From an uncultured Opitutales bacterium (GTDB lineage: Bacteria > Verrucomicrobiota > Verrucomicrobiia > Opitutales > UBA2995), in assembly GCA_937920335.1 (NCBI GenBank), contig CALGUT010000672.1, forward strand, positions 1 to 10,030: 10,030 bases of DNA. The letters are read 5' to 3'. The position numbers were made by a program, and so were the translations under genes. Shown here one piece after another: positions 1 to 6,566 of the stretch (its first letter is position 1; every line of letters starts with the position of its first letter). A model generated the notes under the pieces. The model worked only from the letters and a program-made list of their open reading frames with translations. It ran no database searches and was not told the origin of the DNA.

Positions 1-208
1 CCAATCAACTGATTGGACTCCCGAAGTCCGCGAAGTGACCTGGGGCAATCATTTGAGTATTGAAGCCAACTACTACGTGGCGGAAAAAGAAGCACGTCTA
101 CTAAACGGACCCACGCCCACAACCAGCTTGGACCCAGACTGGCGGGAACGCATGGAGGATAGTCTGTGGGTCCTCATCAATTCCCCCGAATTTCAATATA
201 TCCGGTAA
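1..208 (+). CDS. C-terminal end of a probable DUF1553 (PSD1-type) protein, 5' truncated
   Basis: The window opens inside a plus-strand reading frame whose codons run from base 2 to the TAA at 206-208, giving 68 visible residues. The final stretch (ERMEDSLWVLINSPEFQYIR) matches the ending typical of planctomycete/verrucomicrobial DUF1549-DUF1553 proteins, where a helix ending in a Trp-containing 'LxNSPEF' precedes the stop. The family is large (often 700-1000 residues), frequently carries an N-terminal cytochrome-c-like domain and is exported; its biochemical role is not established. The stop lies 7 nt before a DUF1501 gene, and DUF1553-DUF1501 pairs are a recurring two-gene unit in these phyla, which supports the call. 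The segment upstream of residue 45 has no motif I recognise. Everything N-terminal is outside the window, so domain composition cannot be seen. Confidence 0.75.
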   Translation, partial: QSTDWTPEVREVTWGNHLSIEANYYVAEKEARLLNGPTPTTSLDPDWRERMEDSLWVLINSPEFQYIR

Positions 209-215
209 AACAGCC

Positions 216-1526
216 ATGAATACAGGATACGAAACCAACTTCCTTACTGGAATCAATCGCCGACAATTTCTTAAGGCTGCAGGAGCCGCAAGCATGCTTG
301 CGGCGGTGCCCTCATCGATACGGGCTACTAACCTTCCAAAGGGTAAAGCAGAAGCGTGCATATTCATTTGGCTTGGCGGCGGAAACGCCCAAGTTGACAC
401 CTGGGACCCCAAACGCAGAGGCGATCCGGAGGAGCGTATACCCGGCTCAGCCTACGATGCGATTGATACCGCCGTAGATGGAGTCCAGGTCACCGAATAC
501 CTTTCCAAAATTGCGGCTCGCATGGATCGAATGACACTCATCCGGAGCGTGAATCACGACGTGATCAATGAGCATGCGGCAGCGGTCAATTTTTTGCACA
601 CTGGACGTCCGATAAGTGGAACTACCGTCTACCCATCTGTCGGAGCCATCATGAATCACGAACTCGGGGCCGCTCAGACAGGCATGCCAGGTTACGTCGT
701 TTGTGGTCCCCCCAGTGATTCACGTGGAGCCGGTTTTCTCGGCGCGAAATACAGTTATCTGTATGTAACTGATACCACCAAAGGTCCCGTTGGGTTTGTC
801 AGAGCCCCCACCATTTCAGAAGCGCGCGAGCTGCGACGTCAGAAAATGCTTAGCTCAGTTCGCGAACAGCTTCATGAGTCAGTAAACCGCGATGACCCGC
901 TCCTCGACTACGACTCCGTCATTGAGACCAGCCAGCAAATGAGCCGCGGAGAATTCTCCGGAGTATTTAACCTGGATCGCGAAGCCGACAGTCTGCGGCA
1001 AAGTTACGGAAGTGAATTCGGGCAACGCTGCCTACTCGCCCGGCGACTTGTGCAACGGGGAACCCGATTTGTTGAAGTGCTTCACAATCTAAACTTCGCC
1101 AATGGCACCGGGTGGGACACGCACCAGGACGGACAACTCGGACAACACCTACTCATCACGGAATTGGACAACGCGCTCGCCACACTGATCGATGATCTGG
1201 AGCAGAATCGATTGCTTGACACCACTCTCATCGCCGTGGCAGGCGAATTCGGGAGACCCTCGGCGTTTGACTTTAAAGGGGGACGGGGACACCAGGGCAG
1301 CGCTTTCAGCGTAGCGCTCGCAGGAGGCGGACTGAACCATCTCGGAGCCTACGGCGAGACGGACGAACTCTCAAAGACGGTCCTGCGCGATCCTGTATCT
1401 GTTCCTGATTTACATGCGACCATGCACCACGCACTCGGAATAGATTATACTAAAGAATTGTTCGATGGAGACCGCCCCGTTCCGGTCACCGACCGCGGGC
1501 TACCGATTGAAAAACTGTTCATCTAG
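216..1526 (+). CDS. Tat-exported DUF1501 family protein
   Basis: This 436-residue protein begins with a Tat signal: Arg15-Arg16 in NRRQFLK, a hydrophobic Ala-rich segment (21-31) and a plausible cleavage after Ala37. The mature part carries DUF1501 landmarks: WLGGGNAQVDTWDPK (52-66), the HDVINEHAAAVNFLHTGRP block near residues 110-130, WDTHQDG (300-306), EFGRP (344-348) and a GRGH(Q) segment (356-360) leading into a Gly-rich LAGGG stretch. DUF1501 is distantly related to the alkaline phosphatase/sulfatase superfamily, so metal binding is plausible, but no reaction is established. Length is normal for the family. The commoner form of the late motif, as I remember it, is GRDH; here Gly358 replaces Asp. 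It sits 7 nt after the DUF1553-type gene and is surely co-transcribed with it. The ATG is preferred because it gives a complete Tat signal, although no Shine-Dalgarno sequence precedes it. Confidence 0.93.
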   Translation: MNTGYETNFLTGINRRQFLKAAGAASMLAAVPSSIRATNLPKGKAEACIFIWLGGGNAQVDTWDPKRRGDPEERIPGSAYDAIDTAVDGVQVTEYLSKIAARMDRMTLIRSVNHDVINEHAAAVNFLHTGRPISGTTVYPSVGAIMNHELGAAQTGMPGYVVCGPPSDSRGAGFLGAKYSYLYVTDTTKGPVGFVRAPTISEARELRRQKMLSSVREQLHESVNRDDPLLDYDSVIETSQQMSRGEFSGVFNLDREADSLRQSYGSEFGQRCLLARRLVQRGTRFVEVLHNLNFANGTGWDTHQDGQLGQHLLITELDNALATLIDDLEQNRLLDTTLIAVAGEFGRPSAFDFKGGRGHQGSAFSVALAGGGLNHLGAYGETDELSKTVLRDPVSVPDLHATMHHALGIDYTKELFDGDRPVPVTDRGLPIEKLFI

Positions 1527-1667
1527 AGAATCAAGACGGCGATCTCACGAACCCCCTGAAACTGCCGCTTTGGAGCCAAAAGCCCTAAAAGAATGTTGAA
1601 AGTAACCTTTAGGCACAACCTTGCGTTTTCTTTGCAAAAGGCCATTATCTGAAACAACACTAATCTA
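1527..1667. other. Intergenic region ahead of the tandem secreted-protein pair
   Basis: These 141 nt separate the DUF1501 gene from the paralogous pair and presumably hold the promoter of the pair. The only sigma-70-like arrangement I see is weak: TTGCGT (1621-1626) with CATTAT (1643-1648) at a 16-nt spacing, matching about half of each consensus box. An imperfect inverted repeat, CCTAAA (1584-1589) against TTTAGG (1608-1613), has an 18-nt loop and no T-run directly after it, so it is not a convincing terminator. No small open reading frame with recognisable features was found. Confidence 0.3.
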
Positions 1668-2558
1668 ATGTCGTCTATGCATTTCGCTCTTAGATCTTTA
1701 TATATTGCAGTTCTACTCAGTGTCTCACTAGCACCTCTCCAAGGTGCAAATCGCGTCATGGTCAAAGCTGTTGCTTCGGAAGACTACGTTAAGGATCGAG
1801 CACTCGACGAAAAAAAGAAAACCCAAACCTACCAATTCATTAAAGGAAGGTACTTCTCAGGCCTCTCTAAGAACTCGGGAATGGAGGACGTTTCTTTCAC
1901 CGACATCGTTCAGGATCTGGCCGTCCAGCTAACTCGCCAGGGATTCTATCCGAATCCGATCAAAGGCGAAGGCGATCTATTAATCGCTGTTCACTACGGC
2001 GTGACCGATTTCGAGGAATCCTACGAGGATCAATGGGGAATAACCTCTTTGGAGGATCTCGGCTATAATGACACCGTGGCCAGTGCGGGCGGAGGCGGCA
2101 CCGCGTTAGACCCAGCCCAGTTGGATGCTATTTACAATCTTTCCTTTAACCTCAATAGCACTCAGGCAATCGCCGAATCAAACGAACAGGGACGCTATTT
2201 CAAAGCCAAACTGATCGGCATGGAAGAAGCGTTCACAAATCGTGTGTCACCACAAGATGAATACGAGCTCAAGAGCCTATTACAGGAAGAACGGTATTTC
2301 GTAATCCTGATGGCCTACGACTACACCAGCGTGAAGGAAGGAAAGCCTCAACTGGTCTGGTCAACTCGTTATAGCATCCGCGCCTACGGACAGAATTTCG
2401 AAGACGCTATAAAGGGGATGAACGTCGTAGCAGGCGACTTCTTCGGTAAAAACCTTAAAGGACTCACACGCAAGCGTGTCGACGACTACTCACGCGTAGA
2501 GATGGGTGACATCGAAGTTATAACTGAAGAACCCTCCGAATCAGATAACACCAACTGA
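1668..2558 (+). CDS. Secreted protein of unknown function, first of a tandem paralogous pair
   Basis: I do not recognise this 296-residue protein. It starts with a Sec-type signal peptide (hydrophobic core about residues 10-22, probable cleavage around Gly26/Ala27), and the mature chain has no cysteine and no other membrane segment, so a soluble periplasmic or extracellular location is likely. It is homologous along its length to the next gene, with more than half of positions identical by eye in the first ~90 mature residues and more in the last third. Shared blocks include RALxExKKTQTY, SFxDI, DLLxxVHYG, a GMEEAF segment, RYF followed by AYDY, W(S/T)TRYSIRA, VAGDF(F/Y)GKNLKGLT and SRVEMG(D/E)IEVI. 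The DLL-x-x-VHYG and late W-x-TRYS elements loosely recall DUF4136-like periplasmic proteins, but this is only a resemblance. An in-frame ATG at 1677 is an alternative start; neither has a Shine-Dalgarno sequence. The chain is acidic at its C-terminal tail. Confidence 0.85.
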   Translation: MSSMHFALRSLYIAVLLSVSLAPLQGANRVMVKAVASEDYVKDRALDEKKKTQTYQFIKGRYFSGLSKNSGMEDVSFTDIVQDLAVQLTRQGFYPNPIKGEGDLLIAVHYGVTDFEESYEDQWGITSLEDLGYNDTVASAGGGGTALDPAQLDAIYNLSFNLNSTQAIAESNEQGRYFKAKLIGMEEAFTNRVSPQDEYELKSLLQEERYFVILMAYDYTSVKEGKPQLVWSTRYSIRAYGQNFEDAIKGMNVVAGDFFGKNLKGLTRKRVDDYSRVEMGDIEVITEEPSESDNTN

Positions 2559-2588
2559 TTTATCCTCAATAAAAGAAACACAAACGTC

Positions 2589-3461
2589 GTGCAAAAAACC
2601 TACCTCCTGATCACCCTTACGGTTCTGTGTTTCAGCAGCACTTATGCGGAAAACCGCATCGCCATAAAAGCGATAGCGTCGGATGAATACACGAAGAGCC
2701 GAGCTCTGAACGAGAATAAGAAAACCCAGACCTACATGTTCATGAAAGGCAACTATCACCCGGGAACGACTAAAGATTCTGGGATGAGCAATATGTCTTT
2801 CGATGACATCATCCAAAACATGGCCGTCCATCTCAAGAAACAGGGATACTACGCACTCCCTGAACCAGGTGATAGCGATCTGTTGTTGGTTGTTCACTAT
2901 GGGCGAACCACCACCGAACCCAGCCTTGAAGACATGCTCGGCTACACATCCCTCGAAGACCAAGGTTACACTGAAGAGGTTGCGAATGCGGGTGCCGGGG
3001 GAGCAATCCTAACACCATCAGAGATGAATGCGACTGCTGATTTCGGATTCAGCATGGCAGCAAGGGAGAACTCTGAAACAGGAGGCCAGATGTCACTGTT
3101 CTACAAAGCCCAACTGCTAGGAATGGAGGAAGCCTTCATAGGTAGCAACGTCACCAGAAGTGAGGAACGTCTTCTAAAAACTCTATTGGATCAGGAACGC
3201 TACTTTATCGTTCTAGTTGCTTATGATTACCCTAAGCTGAAAGCTGGCGAAGCCCAACCTCTCTGGACCACTCGCTATAGCATTCGCGCCATTGGACAGT
3301 CTTTTGAGAAAGCGATTGAAGACTTAAATCTAGTTGCGGGCGATTTTTACGGAAAAAACCTTAAGGGACTCACTCAAAAACGAGTGACGGATAAATCGCG
3401 GGTTGAAATGGGAGAAATCGAGGTAATCGGTAACGAAGGAACAAAGATAAACTCTAATTAG
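2589..3461 (+). CDS. Secreted protein of unknown function, second of a tandem paralogous pair
   Basis: This 290-residue protein is the paralogue of the gene 30 nt upstream and is almost certainly in the same transcript. It begins with GTG; the resulting Sec signal peptide has a clean hydrophobic core and a probable cleavage after TYA (residue 20), so the mature protein starts with ENRI, exactly where the paralogue has ANRV. The only cysteine (residue 14) is inside the signal and its context is not a lipobox. Differences from the paralogue cluster in a Gly/Ala-rich central section (about residues 125-170) and in the short polar tail, while the last third is strongly conserved. This suggests a shared fold with a divergent central surface. 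No catalytic motif is visible. Its last 8 nt overlap the 3' end of the minus-strand sulfatase. Whether the two proteins form a complex or act independently cannot be told from sequence. Confidence 0.85.
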   Translation: MQKTYLLITLTVLCFSSTYAENRIAIKAIASDEYTKSRALNENKKTQTYMFMKGNYHPGTTKDSGMSNMSFDDIIQNMAVHLKKQGYYALPEPGDSDLLLVVHYGRTTTEPSLEDMLGYTSLEDQGYTEEVANAGAGGAILTPSEMNATADFGFSMAARENSETGGQMSLFYKAQLLGMEEAFIGSNVTRSEERLLKTLLDQERYFIVLVAYDYPKLKAGEAQPLWTTRYSIRAIGQSFEKAIEDLNLVAGDFYGKNLKGLTQKRVTDKSRVEMGEIEVIGNEGTKINSN

Positions 3462-4881
3462 CGTTATCTCTGGAAGTCCCCCACTTTGCCCACCGATCCC
3501 GTTCGTGAAGCACTCGATCGGGATCCAAGAAGGTGCCTGGCCGAACTGGTGTGTGCTGCGCTTTCGCAAACGCTTTCATCTTGTTAATTATCGCGGGGTT
3601 CGCTTCCGCGATTGAGTTTAATTCTTCGATATCATTGGAAAGGTCATAGAGTTCCCAGAGCTTATTCACACCCGGTTGAATGGCCTTCCAATAACCATAA
3701 CGAACCGCTGTCTGCCCCTTATACTCCCAGTAGAACATGTCGTGACTGGCCCGCTCATTTGATTTACCTAGAATTTCGGGTACTACAGAACGGCCATCCG
3801 TGTCATCCGGAATCGTAGCTCCTCCAATATCACAAAGGGTAGCCAACACATCGACTTGGGAGAACACAAAATCACTCACGCCACCTGCATCAATTTCCCC
3901 AGTCCACTGAACCAGATACGGGATCTTGAGTCCGCCTTCATACAGGTTCGTCTTTCCACCCCGAAAAACGGCCCCGGTTGCCGGGTTCAGATTCGGGCCG
4001 AAAAACCCGTGAGGATGGTCGTCCGACTTAAATCGCGCCTGCCCACCATTATCCCCGGTGAAAAAGACGATTGTATTCTCTCTGAGGCCCAGGTCATCGA
4101 GCAGTTCGAGAATCGTTCCCAGATCGTTATCGATCATAGTCACCATGGCCGCGTAGTTTTTCGCTTCTTGATTAACCGCTGGATCGTTCATCCAGGCTTC
4201 GTCTTTATAAGACTCCCAAGCCAAATCGTCCTCAGGAATATCATACATACCGTGAGGAGGGGTAATGGGAAAATACGCGAAAAATGGCTGATCTTTGTTC
4301 TCCCGAATAAACTGCAGACCTGCTTCCATGATGGGATAATGAGAATAGGTTTCGCCGCTGCGACCGCCTTCGTTTCCCGGAAGAACGACTTCCTCACTAT
4401 TGCGTATTAGATAAGGCGGATAAAACGAGTGGGCATGTACCTGATCATAGTAGCCAAAAAACTCATCGAACCCATGCTTCTCAGGAACACCGGTCGATCC
4501 GCGGCCTCCCGCACCCCATTTCCCGAACCCTCCAGTGGCATACCCGTTTTTCTTGAGCAAAGAAGCAATCGTTTCCTCCTCAGCCCGCAAAGGTGTCCCT
4601 CCATCGTTCTCACGCACAGACGCATGTCCAGCGTGCTTACCGGTCATCATACTGCCACGAAGCGGGCCGCATACGGGCGCTGCCGCCAACGCATTGGTAA
4701 ATCTGATCCCATTCGTTGCCATCTTGTCCATATTGGGCGTTTTGAGGTAGGGATTCCCCATGTGCCCAAGCTCGAAATACGCGAGTTCGTCAGACATGAT
4801 GTAGACGATATTAGGTGGAGCACTCCACAACTTGGTAAGTGAAACGATCAAGAGAAGGGGAAGAAGAATAGAACGAGGCAT
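3454..4881 (-). CDS. Secreted arylsulfatase (family S1, formylglycine type)
   Basis: This 475-residue enzyme hydrolyses sulfate esters, most likely on a glycan outside the cytoplasm. A signal peptide (about 1-21, cleaved near WSA) leads into PNIVYIMSDE, where Asp31 and Glu32 occupy the usual Asp-Asp metal pair. The formylglycine site is Cys71 in CGPLR, followed by TGK (80-82); the classical form is CxPSR, so Leu74 replaces Ser. Other landmarks are GKWG (120-123, catalytic Lys121), PEKHGFDEFFGYYDQVHAH (133-151), TPPH (His210), TGDNGG (Asp277-Asn278) and RGGK with YEGG (Lys310). The PEKxGFD...DQVHAH pattern reminds me of SulfAtlas S1_16 enzymes acting on 4-sulfated galactose-type sugars, but that is memory, not a search. 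Length is normal. It is transcribed divergently from the TRAP genes. GGAGG lies 13 nt before the ATG, somewhat far for a ribosome-binding site. A formylglycine-generating enzyme must be encoded elsewhere. Confidence 0.93.
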   Translation of the reverse strand: MPRSILLPLLLIVSLTKLWSAPPNIVYIMSDELAYFELGHMGNPYLKTPNMDKMATNGIRFTNALAAAPVCGPLRGSMMTGKHAGHASVRENDGGTPLRAEEETIASLLKKNGYATGGFGKWGAGGRGSTGVPEKHGFDEFFGYYDQVHAHSFYPPYLIRNSEEVVLPGNEGGRSGETYSHYPIMEAGLQFIRENKDQPFFAYFPITPPHGMYDIPEDDLAWESYKDEAWMNDPAVNQEAKNYAAMVTMIDNDLGTILELLDDLGLRENTIVFFTGDNGGQARFKSDDHPHGFFGPNLNPATGAVFRGGKTNLYEGGLKIPYLVQWTGEIDAGGVSDFVFSQVDVLATLCDIGGATIPDDTDGRSVVPEILGKSNERASHDMFYWEYKGQTAVRYGYWKAIQPGVNKLWELYDLSNDIEELNSIAEANPAIINKMKAFAKAQHTPVRPGTFLDPDRVLHERDRWAKWGTSRDNAN

Positions 4882-4995
4882 ACCCCTATAATGACCTCCC
4901 GACCCTTATAAGAAGCAACCTCAAACTACCACGCTCTCCCAACTCTTTATTGATTGTCTAAGTCCACACAATCACGTTCAGTTACTCCTTACCCT
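4882..4995. promoter_or_regulatory. Divergent intergenic region between sulfatase and TRAP genes
   Basis: This 114-nt gap must hold the start signals of both the minus-strand sulfatase and the plus-strand TRAP operon. It contains TATAAT on the plus strand (4887-4892) and the 8-nt palindrome CTTATAAG (4905-4912), which offers a TATAAG box on either strand; read toward the sulfatase it would give a leader of under 20 nt that still includes GGAGG. I found no partnered TTGACA-like box at the right distance for any of these, so no promoter is assigned. The layout would allow both units to be controlled together, but no operator is identifiable. Confidence 0.35.
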
Positions 4996-5997
4996 ATGAA
5001 ACGTTTCTTCCAATCATTCATACCACTCACCGTTCTATCAGGCGTTATCGCTCTATTCCTATTCGGATGCTCAGGTGATAGAACAATCACTTTGCGCGGG
5101 GCCTCCCAGTTCGATAAGAACCACTCTTACACCAAGACCCTGGAAAAATTCACTGAACTCGTAAAAGAATACTACGGTCAACCGATTGAATTCGAGATCT
5201 ACGCAAATAGTGAACTCGGCCTCGAAAAGGACTATTTTAGCTATATGAGCCAGGGACTTTCAGTCGATTTTGCGATCGTGTCCCCTTCCCACATGTCGAC
5301 CTTCTCAAAAGCAGCGCCTTTGATGGATATGCCATTCCTCTTCAGGGATATAGACCATTGGAACAAAGTACTCGATGGGGACGCTCTGCAACCCATCGCC
5401 GATCAGATTTCGGAGAAAGCCGACGTCAAATTGATCGGTTATGCGGGCGGCGGCACACGGAACCTGATTGTTAACAAGCCGGTTCGAAACATGTCTGAGC
5501 TTAATGGACTGGATATACGTGTCATGGGAGCTCCTATACAAACCAAGATGTTTCAAGCCATTACAGCAACGCCAACCGTCATTGCCTACAATGAGGTCTA
5601 TAATGCGATACAAACCGGCGTAATCGAGGCCGCGGAAAACGAAGCGGCAGGAATTCAGCAGATGAAGTTCTACGAAGTGGGACCTGATATCGCATTAACC
5701 CAACATGCCATCACCGTGCGTCCATTGTGCTTCAGTGGCAAAACATTCAGGCGCTTGCCGGAAGACCTACAGGCTGCGATTCTAAAAGCCGGTAAAGAAG
5801 CGGGAGCATTCGGGCGGCAAATGGAATCTTCCCAGGATGCTGAAATTCTTTCCGCGATGGAAAATGAGGGAAAACTGAAGACCCACCCATTTACCGAACG
5901 AAAGATGCTCCTCACGCTAGCAGAGCCCGTCAAACAGGCTTACGCTGCGGAAATCGAGGCGACAGAAGTCCTGAACCGCATCAATCAGGTTCAATAG
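4996..5997 (+). CDS. TRAP transporter solute-binding protein, DctP family, probable lipoprotein
   Basis: This is the extracytoplasmic receptor of a tripartite ATP-independent periplasmic transporter; it captures a small, usually carboxylated solute and hands it to the membrane subunits encoded next. The 333-residue protein has a hydrophobic signal segment (8-23) ending in LFGC with Cys25, a probable though non-ideal lipobox, so it may be lipid-anchored. Family landmarks are ELGLEKDYFSYMSQG (73-87), SPSHM (96-100), GGGTR (Arg155), GLDIRV (Arg175, the arginine that normally pairs with the ligand carboxylate) and NEVYNAIQTGVIEAAEN (199-215). From memory of Haemophilus SiaP, Arg155, Arg175 and Asn215 have the same spacing as its Arg127, Arg147 and Asn187, with Tyr198 where SiaP has Phe170; these positions are widely shared in the family and do not define the ligand. 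I chose ATG 4996 over the in-frame TTG at 4954 because the latter puts 14 polar residues ahead of the signal peptide. Confidence 0.93.
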   Translation: MKRFFQSFIPLTVLSGVIALFLFGCSGDRTITLRGASQFDKNHSYTKTLEKFTELVKEYYGQPIEFEIYANSELGLEKDYFSYMSQGLSVDFAIVSPSHMSTFSKAAPLMDMPFLFRDIDHWNKVLDGDALQPIADQISEKADVKLIGYAGGGTRNLIVNKPVRNMSELNGLDIRVMGAPIQTKMFQAITATPTVIAYNEVYNAIQTGVIEAAENEAAGIQQMKFYEVGPDIALTQHAITVRPLCFSGKTFRRLPEDLQAAILKAGKEAGAFGRQMESSQDAEILSAMENEGKLKTHPFTERKMLLTLAEPVKQAYAAEIEATEVLNRINQVQ

Positions 5998-6026
5998 GTC
6001 GATCACGTATCCGGCAGCCCACTACC

Positions 6027-6566
6027 ATGGAACTTAGTGACGAAAAAAAACCCGGGCCAGCCTTGGGATTTCTGAGATCATTCAACAAAGGCTATCACCG
6101 AGTACTCGTCGTTTTGATAACAGCACTGATGGCGCTGATTATCATTCCGGTATCTCTTCAAATCCTTTCTCGCTACACGGGAATTATCCCCCGCTATATC
6201 TGGACTGAAGAGGTAGCGCGATTCTGCTTTGTCTGGATCATTATGATCGGCGCCATGATTGCGGTTCGGGACGGCACTCACTTCGATGTCGATCTACTCC
6301 CCCACCCGACTTCCAAAAGAAGTCAGGGAATCAGAAATCTGATCGTGCACATTTCTATCGGTGCAATGGCTGGAATCTTCATCGTATTCGGAATCGAATT
6401 TTTACAATTCGGATTTATCCAATCTTCCGAAATGAGTGGTATCAACATGGCGACTATTTATATCGCATTCCCATTGGCAGGTTTTAGCTGGATGCTGTTT
6501 CTCATTGAGAAAATAGCAGATGACATCGGACTCATTAAACACACCAACCAGACCATCGAAGAATGA
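6027..6566 (+). CDS. TRAP transporter small membrane subunit, DctQ family
   Basis: This 179-residue integral membrane protein is the small subunit of the TRAP permease and partners the large subunit encoded immediately after it. Four hydrophobic helices are visible at about residues 26-48, 63-80, 105-126 and 142-161. The family signature spans the end of helix 1 through helix 2: SRY (48-50), WTEEVARF (59-66), and VRDGTHFDVDLL (80-91). The N-terminal 20 residues are charged and presumably cytoplasmic. It begins 29 nt after the solute-binding-protein stop; the leader before the ATG is C/A-rich without a Shine-Dalgarno sequence, so translation may depend on the upstream gene. Its stop codon overlaps the next start in an ATGA arrangement, the usual sign of translational coupling between DctQ and DctM. 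Length and motifs are ordinary for the family. Confidence 0.93.
   Translation: MELSDEKKPGPALGFLRSFNKGYHRVLVVLITALMALIIIPVSLQILSRYTGIIPRYIWTEEVARFCFVWIIMIGAMIAVRDGTHFDVDLLPHPTSKRSQGIRNLIVHISIGAMAGIFIVFGIEFLQFGFIQSSEMSGINMATIYIAFPLAGFSWMLFLIEKIADDIGLIKHTNQTIEE

Noticed and set aside
1584..1613. Inverted repeat CCTAAA/TTTAGG downstream of the DUF1501 gene as a terminator
   Set aside because: Only six paired bases, AT-rich, an 18-nt loop and no T-run directly after the right arm.
3856..4410. Plus-strand open frame of 184 codons inside the sulfatase gene
   Set aside because: Antisense to the conserved sulfatase core (DNGG and TPPH motifs); the translated sequence is Arg/His/Pro-rich with no family features.
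4905..4912. CTTATAAG palindrome as an operator
   Set aside because: A single 8-nt AT-rich palindrome is expected by chance, and no second copy or flanking symmetry is present.
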